DNA from: an uncultured Pelagibacteraceae bacterium
Lineage (GTDB): Bacteria > Pseudomonadota > Alphaproteobacteria > Pelagibacterales > Pelagibacteraceae
Reading direction: 5' to 3'
Length of the DNA stretch: 64,000 nucleotides
NCBI GenBank assembly: GCA_902610675.1
Contig: CACLWP010000003.1
Span: 17,243 to 81,242 of the forward strand
Shown here: positions 16,807 to 24,953 of the stretch, in pieces
Layout of the letters: each line of letters starts with the position of its first letter
Position numbering within the stretch: the first letter of the stretch is position 1
The notes under the pieces: model-generated
The model's input: the letters and a program-made list of their open reading frames with translations, nothing else
What the model was told of the DNA's origin: nothing
The model's database searches: none
Translations under genes and position numbers: made by a program

Positions 16807-17718
16807 ATGCTTTCAAATAAAGAAATTATTGTTCCAAATAATCTATTAAATGCTTCTCTAAAAAATAAAGGAGTGAAAGCAGGAATTGTCAATGCCGGGA
16901 AACCATTGCCAATGTTATCTGTTCAAGATGCAGTAAAAGAAAATTTGATTGATCCAATTTTTATAGGAGATGAAAAAGAAATTCTAAAGTGTGCAGAAGA
17001 TTTAAAGTGGGATATTTCTAAATATGAAATTATTAATGAACCAGTTGAAAATAATACTGCAGGTATAGCCGCAAAACTTGCTAGTGAAGGAAAAATAAGA
17101 ATTATAGTCAAAGGACATATTCATACAGATATTTTAATGAAAGCGGTTTTAAAAAGAGAATACAATTTGATGGGTAAAACTAGGTTAAGTCATATCTGGC
17201 ATATGACGTTAGAAAAAGATGATAAACCTCTTATAATTACTGATGGTGCTTTAAATGTGTTACCAAATGTAAAAACCAAAATGCATATCTTAAAAAACGT
17301 AATTAATTTTTCTCATAGAATTGGAATTGAAAGACCAAAAATTGCAGTATTGTCTGCCACAGAAGAAGTTTTAGATAGTGTTCCAAGTTCTAAAGAGGCT
17401 GAAGAAATTACAATTCTTGCAAAAAAAGAAAATTTAAATGCTGATGTATTTGGACCTTTAGCTTTTGATAATAGTATATCAAAAAAATCTGCAACTATTA
17501 AAGGTATTAAAAATGAAGTTGCGGGAATTGCTGATGTTTTATTAGTGCCGAGTGTTGAGACAGGTAATGCATTGGTAAAGATGTTGATATATTTTAGTGG
17601 TGCGTGTGCTGCAGGAGTAGTTGTGGGTGGTAAAGTACCTGTAGTAATAACTAGCCGTTCTGATGAGGCACCTGCAAGACTAGCATCAATAGCTGCAGCT
17701 GTTGTTGCACTAGATTAA
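16807..17718 (+). CDS. Phosphate acetyl/butyryltransferase family protein
   Basis: A 303-residue protein of the PTA/PTB fold: IVKGHIHTDILMKAV near residue 100, the DGALNVLP motif near 140, and a C-terminal block PSVETGNALVKMLIYFSGA with GKVPVVITSRSD. It corresponds to the stand-alone catalytic part of longer MaoC-PTA fusions. It exchanges an acyl group between CoA and phosphate. In sulfonate catabolism Xsc yields acetyl phosphate, which a Pta turns into acetyl-CoA, so this gene fits beside the tau and HpsN-like genes. Phosphobutyryltransferase activity is an alternative. It starts 2 bp after the Ldh_2 stop. Confidence 0.8.
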   Translation: MLSNKEIIVPNNLLNASLKNKGVKAGIVNAGKPLPMLSVQDAVKENLIDPIFIGDEKEILKCAEDLKWDISKYEIINEPVENNTAGIAAKLASEGKIRIIVKGHIHTDILMKAVLKREYNLMGKTRLSHIWHMTLEKDDKPLIITDGALNVLPNVKTKMHILKNVINFSHRIGIERPKIAVLSATEEVLDSVPSSKEAEEITILAKKENLNADVFGPLAFDNSISKKSATIKGIKNEVAGIADVLLVPSVETGNALVKMLIYFSGACAAGVVVGGKVPVVITSRSDEAPARLASIAAAVVALD

Positions 17719-17781
17719 ATGTTTGATTGCAATAAAATTAAATTTGTCTTAAATAATTCATCAATTATAAAAATGTATTAA
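17719..17781 (+). CDS. Possible 20-codon mini-cistron linking pta-like and HpsN-like genes
   Basis: An ATG directly after the pta-like stop codon (TAAATG) opens a 20-residue frame, beginning MFDCNKIKF, that ends in a TAA whose last base is the A of the next gene's ATG (TAATG). No Shine-Dalgarno sequence precedes either start. The exact fit to both neighbours suggests translational coupling or a leader peptide. A frame this short can arise by chance in AT-rich DNA, so confidence is low. Confidence 0.25.
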   Translation: MFDCNKIKFVLNNSSIIKMY

Positions 17782-19067
17782 TGGCCATTACTTATTTAAA
17801 AAGATCTCCTAAAACTTCGTCTACTGACGATAATAAGACAACTGGAATAGTTCAAGATTTACTAAAAAATATCGAAACAACAAAAGAGCAAGGCTGTATC
17901 GATTTAACTAGAAAATTCGATAAGTATTATGGGGATATAATAGTATCAAAAGATAAAATTGAGGAAATTAAAAAAACATTAGATCAAAAAACTAAAGATG
18001 ATATTCAATTTTCATTTGAAAGAGTTAGAAAATTTGCTGAAGCACAACTTAAAAATTATGGACAAGATTTCGAGATAGAACTTTCTGATGGTTTGTATGC
18101 AGGTCAAAAATTAGTACCTGTAAATACAGCAGGTTGCTACATCCCAGGTGGAAGATATGCTCACATTGCATCTGCTGTAATGAGTGTAACTACAGCAAAA
18201 GTTGCTGGAGTAAAAAATATTATTGCATGTAGCCCTCCTAAAGAAAGTATTGGTGCCCACCCTACTATTGTATATACAGCTGATCTTTGCGGTGCAGATA
18301 TTATTTTAAATTTGGGTGGTGTTCCCGCAATTGCAGCAATGACCAATGGATTATTTAAAAATCCCCCTGCAGATATAATTGTAGGACCAGGAAATCAGTT
18401 TGTAGCTGAGGCTAAAAGAATTTTGTATGGAAAAGTTGGTATAGATCTATTTGCAGGACCAACTGAAATTGGAATTATAGCTGATGCTAAAGCTGATCCA
18501 GAAATTGTTGCTGTAGATTTAGTAGGACAAGCAGAGCATGGATATAATTCACCATGTTGGCTTTATACAACTAGTAAAGAATTAGCTGAAAAAGTAATGA
18601 AAAGAGTACCAGAATTAATTGCAGAACTTCCAGAAGTTCCAAGAACAAGTGCTGAAGCAGCCTGGAGAGACTATGGTGAAGTAATTCTTTGTGACACTGA
18701 TGAGGAAATACTAAAAATTAGTGACGAATATGCACCTGAACATTTAGAAGTACAGACTGAAAACTTAAAATGGTTTCATGAAAGATTAACAAATTACGGA
18801 TCATTGTTTGTAGGTGAAGAAACAACTGTTGCATATGGCGACAAATGTTCTGGTACAAATCATATATTGCCGACTAAAGGAGCAGGAAAATATACTGGTG
18901 GATTATTTGTTGGAAAATTTATTAAAACATTAAGCTTTCAAAGAATGACAAAACAATCTACTAAATTAGTTGGTACTGCTGCAGCTAGAATTTCTAGATA
19001 TGAGGGAATGGAAGCTCATGCAAGGACGGGTGATGTAAGGTTAAGAAAATACGGTTTTTCTAATTAA
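17781..19067 (+). CDS. HisD-superfamily dehydrogenase, probable HpsN-like sulfopropanediol dehydrogenase
   Basis: The 428-residue protein has the histidinol dehydrogenase fold with all expected metal and catalytic residues: Gln250 and His253 (GQAEH), Glu320/His321 (APEHLEV), Asp354 (AYGDKCSG) and His413 (EAHAR). However, the start AITYLKR, the segment LVGQAEHGYNSP and the ending EAHARTGDVRLRKYG resemble HpsN, the 2,3-dihydroxypropane-1-sulfonate dehydrogenase, as I remember it from marine Rhodobacterales, more than biosynthetic HisD. There are no his genes nearby; the neighbours are an Ldh_2 dehydrogenase and a phosphotransacetylase. HpsN would produce sulfolactate for the Ldh_2 enzyme. Substrate assignment is inferred; another polyol or a true HisD role is possible. 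Confidence 0.75.
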   Translation: MAITYLKRSPKTSSTDDNKTTGIVQDLLKNIETTKEQGCIDLTRKFDKYYGDIIVSKDKIEEIKKTLDQKTKDDIQFSFERVRKFAEAQLKNYGQDFEIELSDGLYAGQKLVPVNTAGCYIPGGRYAHIASAVMSVTTAKVAGVKNIIACSPPKESIGAHPTIVYTADLCGADIILNLGGVPAIAAMTNGLFKNPPADIIVGPGNQFVAEAKRILYGKVGIDLFAGPTEIGIIADAKADPEIVAVDLVGQAEHGYNSPCWLYTTSKELAEKVMKRVPELIAELPEVPRTSAEAAWRDYGEVILCDTDEEILKISDEYAPEHLEVQTENLKWFHERLTNYGSLFVGEETTVAYGDKCSGTNHILPTKGAGKYTGGLFVGKFIKTLSFQRMTKQSTKLVGTAAARISRYEGMEAHARTGDVRLRKYGFSN

Positions 19068-19525
19068 TTCTCTGGTTTAAAGATTAAACACAATCCATTA
19101 TTACAAAATCTTTTACCACTAGCACTTGGACCATCTAAAAAAACATGACCGTGATGTACACCACAATTTGCACAATGATATTCCATTCTCCTCATTCCAA
19201 AAGAATAATCTATTTTTGTTTTAAAAGCTCCTGGTAATGCCTCTGAAAATGATGGCCAACCCGTACCACTGTCAAATTTTGCACTTGAGGAAAATAATTT
19301 AGCTCCACAGTTCGCACAATGATAAAATCCTTCTCTATTTTCCTTGAGTAATTCACTTGTAAAAGGTCTTTCAGTGCCCTCGTTAAACATAATATTTTTT
19401 TGTTTTTTTGAAAGATTTTTATTTATGATTTTTTTTGTTGCTGAATATAAAAATTTATAAGGTAAGGAAATGAAAGTTAAAAATGTAAGACTAATTGTTT
19501 TTAAAAATTTCCTTCGAAAAATCAT
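19064..19525 (-). CDS. msrB: Peptide-methionine (R)-S-oxide reductase with Tat-like export signal
   Basis: A 153-residue MsrB. Structural-zinc cysteines are at 70/73 (CANC) and 118/121 (CANC), the catalytic Cys is Cys141 (RFCNNG), and GTGWPSF is at 87-93. The first 30 residues form a signal sequence with a twin-arginine-like motif RRKFLK (residues 4-9) and the hydrophobic run ISLTFLTFISL, so the enzyme is probably exported folded with its zinc and repairs oxidised methionines in the periplasm. It is the last gene of a minus-strand group behind the alternative oxidase (11-bp gap) and shares its last four bases with the HpsN-like gene. Confidence 0.9.
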   Translation of the reverse strand: MIFRRKFLKTISLTFLTFISLPYKFLYSATKKIINKNLSKKQKNIMFNEGTERPFTSELLKENREGFYHCANCGAKLFSSSAKFDSGTGWPSFSEALPGAFKTKIDYSFGMRRMEYHCANCGVHHGHVFLDGPSASGKRFCNNGLCLIFKPEN

Positions 19526-19536
19526 TTAAAATCTAA

Positions 19537-20226
19537 TTAACCTAAAATTTCTTTAGGATTTTTTTCCTCAGCTCTTTTTTCTTTGGCTTTATTTTTTTTG
19601 TAGGCTAATTTTGATTTCTTTAAATTAATTAAATCAGCAAACTTGTGATTTACATCTCTATGATCTGCTTCATCATCTCTGATTACTCTTACAACATCTT
19701 TAAGTGTAGCATGGAGTGGTAAATTCCAATAATTTATAGCGATTAGTGGAGCAGGTTGATCTGGGATAGTTCCTGCTTCAAGTTCATTTAAATATTCTGT
19801 ATAACTAATTACCGCTTCTTCCTCGAAGTAACCTACAATTCTATGAGCAGTTCTCTGAGAGACTAAATATATAATTGCATAAGTTAAAATAAATATAAAT
19901 TGAGCAACCATTATTATAAATCTTTCAAGAGCAGTTGGTTTTGCAACATGTATAAAAGTCATTAAATGCATTCTTTCGTTTTCAGCTTCGTCTAAGAGAG
20001 TTTTAATCCAGCCTTTGTCATCCTCAATTTTTCTAAGTGATTTTAAGTGTAGTAACATTCCTGCTACCATTCCTGGAACTGCAGCAACAGTTTCAAGAAC
20101 AACAGCTCTGTGACCATATCTTTTTTTAAAGAAAGTATCTGCTAATAAACGTAAAAATTTAGTAAATAATAAAGCAACTTTATCACTAAAATTTTTTGGT
20201 TTAAAATGTGTATCTAAATCACTCAT
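19537..20226 (-). CDS. Alternative oxidase (AOX), di-iron ubiquinol oxidase
   Basis: The 229-residue protein shows the full AOX iron-ligand set: Glu45 (LETVA), Glu84 and His87 (NERMHL), Glu136 (EEEA), Glu186 and His189 ([10 protein letters not shown]). It has the two hydrophobic in-plane helices (about 45-62 and 105-125) that bind one membrane leaflet. It oxidises ubiquinol with oxygen without pumping protons, relieving over-reduction. It is shorter than plant AOX, which has a long N-terminus, and lacks the regulatory N-terminal Cys region. MsrB follows by 11 bp, which fits an oxidative-stress theme. Confidence 0.93.
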   Translation of the reverse strand: MSDLDTHFKPKNFSDKVALLFTKFLRLLADTFFKKRYGHRAVVLETVAAVPGMVAGMLLHLKSLRKIEDDKGWIKTLLDEAENERMHLMTFIHVAKPTALERFIIMVAQFIFILTYAIIYLVSQRTAHRIVGYFEEEAVISYTEYLNELEAGTIPDQPAPLIAINYWNLPLHATLKDVVRVIRDDEADHRDVNHKFADLINLKKSKLAYKKNKAKEKRAEEKNPKEILG

Positions 20227-20293
20227 ATCTTTAAAATAATAATAAATTTGAAATTTAACATGCGCTATAATTGTCTATAAAAATATTGATTTA

Positions 20294-20908
20294 TTATAGA
20301 AAATATAACGTTTCTTTAGCTATATAGATTATTAGCAAAGACATAAAACAAATTATAAATATATTTATATATTTCCATATTATCTTCCTTAAAACATATT
20401 TAGAAAAAAAAACTGATAAATAGCCAAGTAAAAAGAAAAATATAATTGATGCAATTGATGCTCCAGAACCAAAATAAATTTTTTCTTCAAATAAAAAATT
20501 TTTTGAAAAATTTCCTAAAAAGAAAACTGTATCAGAATATACGTGTGCATTAAGATAGGTAAAACCGAGAGTTTTTAATAAAATCGTTCCGCTTGAAACC
20601 TCTTTTATTTCACTATCAAAATTAACATCGATTTTTAAAGATTTGATTTTTGAGTAAACAAAATAAATCAAAAAAACTATTAACGAAATGTTTAAAATTA
20701 ATTCTATAAATAAATTAAAATATTGATGGAAAAAATGAAATAAAAGTATACCTGAAAATATTAGTAATGAATCTGATAAAGAACAAACAAAACAAACTAA
20801 GAAAATATGTTGTTTCTTAAGCCCCTGCTCAATTACAAAAATATTTTGAGCACCTATTGCTAAGATTAAACTAAGCCCGGTAAAAAAACCTAATACCAGG
20901 TATTCCAT
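20294..20908 (-). CDS. LysE/ArgO family amino acid exporter
   Basis: A 204-residue membrane protein with six predicted helices and the LysE family N-terminus (GFFTGLSLILAIGAQNIFVIEQGL). These carriers export basic or other amino acids and their analogues; the substrate is not evident. It lies 14 bp downstream of the VOC gene and 67 bp upstream of aox on the same strand. The gap between it and aox holds no clear terminator. Confidence 0.85.
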   Translation of the reverse strand: MEYLVLGFFTGLSLILAIGAQNIFVIEQGLKKQHIFLVCFVCSLSDSLLIFSGILLFHFFHQYFNLFIELILNISLIVFLIYFVYSKIKSLKIDVNFDSEIKEVSSGTILLKTLGFTYLNAHVYSDTVFFLGNFSKNFLFEEKIYFGSGASIASIIFFFLLGYLSVFFSKYVLRKIIWKYINIFIICFMSLLIIYIAKETLYFL

Positions 20909-20922
20909 CTAAATTCAGATTA

Positions 20923-21330
20923 TTATGAATTAGCTGTTAAAGTTTTAATTTCTAAAATATTTTCGTTAGGGTCTTTTACAAAAAATGTTTCTTGCTCGTA
21001 TTTTGTTCCTTTAAATCTTAAATAAGGCTCATCGTAATATTTTGCCCCTTTCTCTTTTAGTCTATTTTTTAAAGTATCAAAATCTTTTCTTGATAGATGC
21101 ACTCCAAAATGTGGAACTGAAACGTTACCCATATCTACATCATGTCTTTCACTGTCTAATTTATGATCGCTTGCATGAAGTGTTAATTCATTTCCCCAAA
21201 AATCTACATCAGCCCATTCTTGTGCTGAGTTATCAAGTCGACAGCCTAAAGTTTCGCTATAAAACTTTTTTGCTGTTTCTAAGTCCCCACATGGGATTGC
21301 TAAATGAAAACAATTAGTGTTTTTATACAT
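20923..21330 (-). CDS. VOC (glyoxalase/dioxygenase) superfamily protein
   Basis: A 135-residue protein made of two beta-alpha-beta-beta-beta modules. The first has CFHLAIPCGDLETAKKFYSETLG with the metal-binding His in FHLAI, the second VPHFGVHLSRKDFDTLK, and it ends FFVKDPNENILEIK with the final Glu ligand. This is the layout of glyoxalase/bleomycin-resistance proteins. The reaction cannot be assigned; it could be a lyase, dioxygenase or binding protein. A GGAG-type ribosome binding site (plus-strand TTTTTCTCC at 21331-21339) precedes its ATG. Confidence 0.8.
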   Translation of the reverse strand: MYKNTNCFHLAIPCGDLETAKKFYSETLGCRLDNSAQEWADVDFWGNELTLHASDHKLDSERHDVDMGNVSVPHFGVHLSRKDFDTLKNRLKEKGAKYYDEPYLRFKGTKYEQETFFVKDPNENILEIKTLTANS

Positions 21331-21403
21331 ATTTTTCTCCTTTAAATACTTAGTAAAATTACTATATAAGCAATAACTTATTTTATCAAGCTGGCAAATA
21401 CTT

Positions 21404-21979
21404 ATGAATGACTTTTTACAATCTATAATGGATAGAGATCCTGCGGCAAAATCTAAGCTAAGTTTAATATTAACTTACCCAGGTGTTAAAGCTATTTTTT
21501 TTCACAAAATTGCAAACTTTTTTGCAATTGCCAAATTTGATTTAATTTCAAGAATCATTTCCCAATTTTCAAGATTTCTAACCGGAATAGAAATTCATCC
21601 AAAAGCAAAAATTGGAAAAAATTTATTTATAGATCACGGGATGGGAGTTGTTATAGGTGAAACTTCTGAGATAGGAGAAAATGTTACTATTTATCATAAT
21701 GTCACTTTAGGTGGAATTGCTCCAAGTATAAATTCTAATGATCAAAGAAACACCAAAAGACACCCAACTTTAGAAGATAATGTTGTAGTTGGTTCCGGCG
21801 CTCAAATTTTAGGACCAATAACAATTGGAAAAAATTCCTTAATCGGTGCTAATGCAGTAATTACTAAGAATGTTACAGAGAAATCAATAATGGTAGGAAT
21901 TCCTGCTACAAGAGTTGGCGATGCTACAAAAGGATTTCAACCTTATGCTGTTACTGATAAAGATAAAGATAAAGATTAA
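21404..21979 (+). CDS. cysE: Serine O-acetyltransferase
   Basis: A 191-residue CysE of the short (EpsC-like) type: an N-terminal helical region and then a left-handed beta-helix of hexapeptide repeats (IHPKAKIGKNLFIDHGMGVVIG onward) with the catalytic His-Asp in FIDHGMG and YHNVTLGG. It makes O-acetyl-L-serine for cysteine synthesis. The stop codon shares a base with the cysK start (TAATG), so cysE-cysK are coupled. The C-terminus ends in a DKDKDKDKD tail, generated by repeated GATAAA codons, which replaces the usual Ile-terminated peptide that docks into CysK. Confidence 0.92.
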   Translation: MNDFLQSIMDRDPAAKSKLSLILTYPGVKAIFFHKIANFFAIAKFDLISRIISQFSRFLTGIEIHPKAKIGKNLFIDHGMGVVIGETSEIGENVTIYHNVTLGGIAPSINSNDQRNTKRHPTLEDNVVVGSGAQILGPITIGKNSLIGANAVITKNVTEKSIMVGIPATRVGDATKGFQPYAVTDKDKDKD

Positions 21980-22980
21980 TGTCACAAATTAAAAATAACT
22001 TTATCGAGTCGGTTGGCAATACACCGTTAATAAGATTAAAAGCAGCTTCTGAAATAACAGGATGTAATATTTATGGTAAAGCTGAATATCTTAATCCAGG
22101 GGGATCAGTAAAAGATAGAGCTGCGCTTGCATTGGTCAAAGATGCACAAGAAAAAAAATTAATTTCAGAAGGTGGAATAGTTGTTGAGGGTACTGCAGGT
22201 AATACTGGGATAGGTTTATGTCTCTTAGGAAATTCCTTAGGTTATAAGACAATAATCGTAATGAATGACAACCAAACTCAAGAAAAAAAAGATACATTAA
22301 AAAATATTGGTGCTGATCTTAGACTTGTGCCACCTAAACCCTATAAAGATGATGGCAATTATGTAAAAGTTGCAGGTCGTTTAGCTGAAGAATTAAAAAG
22401 CACAAATAACAATGGTGTAGTTTGGGCCAACCAGTTCGATAATACTGCTAATGCAAAAGGCCATTACGAAACAACTGGACCAGAAATTTGGGAACAAACC
22501 GATGGTAAAGTAGATGGTTTTGTTTGTGCGTCCGGAACAGGTGGGACTATTGGTGGTGTAAGTAAATACTTAAAAGAAAAGAATAAAGATGTAAAAATTT
22601 ATTTATCTGATCCAACTGGTTCTGCTCTCTATAATCATATTATGAATGGAGAACTAAAAGCTGAGGGTGGATCAATAACTGAAGGTATTGGATCGAGTAG
22701 AATAACTAAAAATTTTGCAGAAGCTAAAATTGATGGTGCTTTTTCAATCAGCGATCAAGAGTCTTTACCCTTGCTTTATGATTTAATACAAAATGAAGGA
22801 TTAAGTTTAGGAACTAGTTGTGGAGTAAATATTGCAGGTGCAATTAGATTGGGGAAAGAACTAGGCCCAGGAAAAACAATTGTAACAATTCTTTGTGATA
22901 GATCAGATAAATACAACTCAAAGATGTTTAACAAATCATTTTTAAAGGAAAAAAACCTACCTATTCCTAGCTGGTTATAA
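21979..22980 (+). CDS. cysK: Cysteine synthase (O-acetylserine sulfhydrylase)
   Basis: A 333-residue fold-type II PLP enzyme with the Schiff-base Lys in NPGGSVKDRAA (near residue 43), the substrate loop EGTAGNTGIG, and the phosphate-binding loop GTGGTIGG. It joins O-acetylserine and sulfide to give L-cysteine. It is coupled to cysE. The C-terminal segment DRSDKYNSKMFNKSFL is family-typical. A small hairpin with a T run just downstream probably ends the cysEK transcript. Confidence 0.93.
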   Translation: MSQIKNNFIESVGNTPLIRLKAASEITGCNIYGKAEYLNPGGSVKDRAALALVKDAQEKKLISEGGIVVEGTAGNTGIGLCLLGNSLGYKTIIVMNDNQTQEKKDTLKNIGADLRLVPPKPYKDDGNYVKVAGRLAEELKSTNNNGVVWANQFDNTANAKGHYETTGPEIWEQTDGKVDGFVCASGTGGTIGGVSKYLKEKNKDVKIYLSDPTGSALYNHIMNGELKAEGGSITEGIGSSRITKNFAEAKIDGAFSISDQESLPLLYDLIQNEGLSLGTSCGVNIAGAIRLGKELGPGKTIVTILCDRSDKYNSKMFNKSFLKEKNLPIPSWL

Positions 22981-22995
22981 TATCGCATACCAGGC

Positions 22996-23019
22996 ATGTA
23001 ACAAAACAGTTACATTTTT
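22996..23019 (+). terminator. Weak rho-independent terminator after cysK
   Basis: ATGTAAC (22996-23002) and GTTACAT (23009-23015) pair perfectly across a 6-base AAAACA loop, and the right arm runs into TTTTT. The stem is AU-rich and only 7 bp, so termination may be partial. Confidence 0.5.
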
Positions 23020-23048
23020 AAGATAACATTAATTAACGTGAGGAGATT

Positions 23049-23420
23049 ATGAGAAAAATTTTTATAATTTTGTCTTTTTTAATTTTCACATCTGCTAATG
23101 CAGGAATGAGTGATAACGATAAATCAAAAGCATGGGATTGTGTTGGTATTTATATGGCAAACTACTTTCTTCCATCTGGTGAAAAATTTGAATACGGTAT
23201 GAAAGAAAAATCTATTTCAACCGTAAAAGTTCTTAAAATATACGCTCTTGAAATAGGTATTCTAGAAAAAGATTGGGATGCTGGAGTAAATAAAGCAGTA
23301 GATAAACATTACGGTTCAAAATACGACAAAGCTAAAACTGACAAATGTCATATATTTGTTGAGGCTTTAGTACCAAATGGAGCCGAGAGAGTAAAAAAAG
23401 TCGTTCAAACTTTATATTAA
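23049..23420 (+). CDS. Small secreted protein of unknown function
   Basis: A 123-residue product with a signal peptide (MRKIFIILSFLIFTSANA, cleavage after ANA) and a mature part of about 105 residues that looks mostly helical. It has two cysteines (DCVGIY and DKCHIF) placed to form a disulfide. I do not recognise the family. It has a good ribosome binding site (GAGGAG) and is followed after 13 bp by another small secreted protein on the same strand. Confidence 0.7.
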   Translation: MRKIFIILSFLIFTSANAGMSDNDKSKAWDCVGIYMANYFLPSGEKFEYGMKEKSISTVKVLKIYALEIGILEKDWDAGVNKAVDKHYGSKYDKAKTDKCHIFVEALVPNGAERVKKVVQTLY

Positions 23421-23433
23421 AAAAGGAGATAAA

Positions 23434-23913
23434 ATGAAAAAAATTATATTATCAATATTGTTTTCAATGCTTTCAACCATAGCTTTTGCTAATTCAGGTA
23501 AAATTAATTTAGAAGGTTTTGGATCATGGGATATTACTGCGATAAATGCTGGAAAAGGAGATTTGGCAATTACTTATGATGGAATAGCAAGTATGAAGGA
23601 CAAAAACAGTGACCAAGTATTTAATAATGTTTCAGTTCATTGTGTAGGGGGATTGACCACTCAAGGTGGAAACTTTGTAGATGAAACTGGTATGTGTAGA
23701 TTTGATCTTTTTGATGGGGAAAGCGTATTTATAAAATATACTGGTAAAGGAACTACAGGTGTAGATGGATCTGGTGCTTTTGTATTTGTAAGAGGAACTG
23801 GAAAATATGAAAATATCAAAGGTAGTGGAACAAGTAGTAGAACTAATCTAAAAACGAAGAAAAAGGGTTTTGCATCAACTTTAAATATATTTAAGGGAGA
23901 GTACACATATTAA
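23434..23913 (+). CDS. Small secreted beta-rich protein of unknown function
   Basis: A 159-residue product with a signal peptide (about residues 1-19, ending AFA). The mature part is Gly- and Thr-rich with alternating strands (GTGKYENIKGSGTSS), suggesting a small beta-barrel of the lipocalin or allene-oxide-cyclase shape. Two cysteines (VHCVGG, GMCRFD) could form a disulfide. I do not recognise it. AAGGAG sits a few bases before the ATG. It precedes a run of small cytosolic proteins on the same strand. Confidence 0.7.
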   Translation: MKKIILSILFSMLSTIAFANSGKINLEGFGSWDITAINAGKGDLAITYDGIASMKDKNSDQVFNNVSVHCVGGLTTQGGNFVDETGMCRFDLFDGESVFIKYTGKGTTGVDGSGAFVFVRGTGKYENIKGSGTSSRTNLKTKKKGFASTLNIFKGEYTY

Positions 23914-23932
23914 TAATTAATAAAGAAGTATT

Positions 23933-24304
23933 ATGTCAGAAATTAAATGTATAAATTTGGGCTATGTTGTTCCAAAAGATAAGGCTGATGAGGTTCTAGA
24001 ATTATTCAAAACACATGCCGCATGGATGCAAGAATTTTACTCAGACTCAAATGATGGTTCTAAGTATTTGATAAGCTCATTTTTCACAAAAGCAGATGAA
24101 TTTGTAAATCCTGCAGACCCAAGCCAAGGATTGACTGGAAATGTTGTTTTTACAATTAATGAGAGATTTACCTCAATGGATAGTGTTAAACGTCACGTGG
24201 AAAATGCAATGAAAAACGATTACTTTCCAAAATTTGGTGAAATAATGGAAAAATATGGTGTTGCTCGAAGCTTGGGTGGAGAAATATATCATTCAATAAG
24301 ATAA
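23933..24304 (+). CDS. Small protein of unknown function (dimeric alpha/beta-barrel-like)
   Basis: A 123-residue cytosolic protein with no signal peptide. The first strand (CINLGYVVPKDKADEVLELFKTHAAWM) followed by a helix, and a later SSFFTKADEF strand, resemble ferredoxin-like dimeric alpha/beta-barrel proteins. A C-terminal helix (SVKRHVENAMKNDYFPKFGEIMEKYG) follows. I cannot assign a family with confidence. It is the first of six short co-directional genes with strong ribosome binding sites and 0-41-bp gaps. Confidence 0.6.
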   Translation: MSEIKCINLGYVVPKDKADEVLELFKTHAAWMQEFYSDSNDGSKYLISSFFTKADEFVNPADPSQGLTGNVVFTINERFTSMDSVKRHVENAMKNDYFPKFGEIMEKYGVARSLGGEIYHSIR

Positions 24305-24323
24305 AATTAAAAAAAGGAGGAAA

Positions 24324-24614
24324 ATGGAAAAAGAAATGTTAGTACATCTTAAACTTAAAGAGGGTAAATTAGAAACTTTCATGGGTTGGATGCAATCAGA
24401 TGAAGGTATGAGTGTCAGAAAAAGTGTTGCTTATCCTGAAAAAACTATTGGGGCTATGATACCAGATAAGAGTGGGATGTTATTCAAAGTTAATGTTCAT
24501 AATGAATCTGGAATGAAAGAATTTGTAACCGGTAATAATCCTGCTGCAAAAGCTATCTATGCAGAGTGTGTAGAGAGTGCTCAGTTATTTGAACTATCTA
24601 AAATAAATCTGTAA
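24324..24614 (+). CDS. Small protein of unknown function (dimeric alpha/beta-barrel-like)
   Basis: A 96-residue protein with a start EMLVHLKLKEGKLETFMGWM typical of small strand-helix proteins of the antibiotic-monooxygenase-like fold, but no catalytic signature I can name. A nearly perfect AAGGAGG lies 6 bp before its ATG, one of the strongest ribosome binding sites in the window. It lies between similar-sized genes with short gaps. Confidence 0.6.
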   Translation: MEKEMLVHLKLKEGKLETFMGWMQSDEGMSVRKSVAYPEKTIGAMIPDKSGMLFKVNVHNESGMKEFVTGNNPAAKAIYAECVESAQLFELSKINL

Positions 24615-24624
24615 AGGAGAAAAT

Positions 24625-24912
24625 ATGAAAAATTACATGGTAACTCACACTTTCAAATCAAAAGAGATGAAAGATAAATTTTCAGAGACAGTTGCATCAA
24701 TGAAGATGGAAGATATTGTAAAATCAATGACTAGTGAAGATGCAGCATGTCAAATGACTTGGAATACTCCAGGAGATACAATGCAAATGTTTTGTTGGTG
24801 GAAAGGTAAAGATCCAGAGGCTATTAATAATCAATTAGCGTCTATGAATGACTTTTTTGAACCTCATAAATTTACTGAGTGTACAGATGAAGTAATGGAT
24901 TACAACGCCTAG
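24625..24912 (+). CDS. Small protein of unknown function
   Basis: A 95-residue protein, NYMVTHTFKSKEMKDKFSE at the start, with three Met-rich stretches, one ending CQMTWNTPG before MQMFCWWKGKDPEAI. Length and strand-helix order again suggest a dimeric alpha/beta-barrel subunit. No family assigned. AAAGGAG precedes the ATG. The gap to the previous gene is only 10 bp, so co-expression is likely. Confidence 0.6.
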   Translation: MKNYMVTHTFKSKEMKDKFSETVASMKMEDIVKSMTSEDAACQMTWNTPGDTMQMFCWWKGKDPEAINNQLASMNDFFEPHKFTECTDEVMDYNA

Positions 24913-24953
24913 AATATTCCAAAACTTTTTTAATTAAATTGAAGAGGAAAAAA

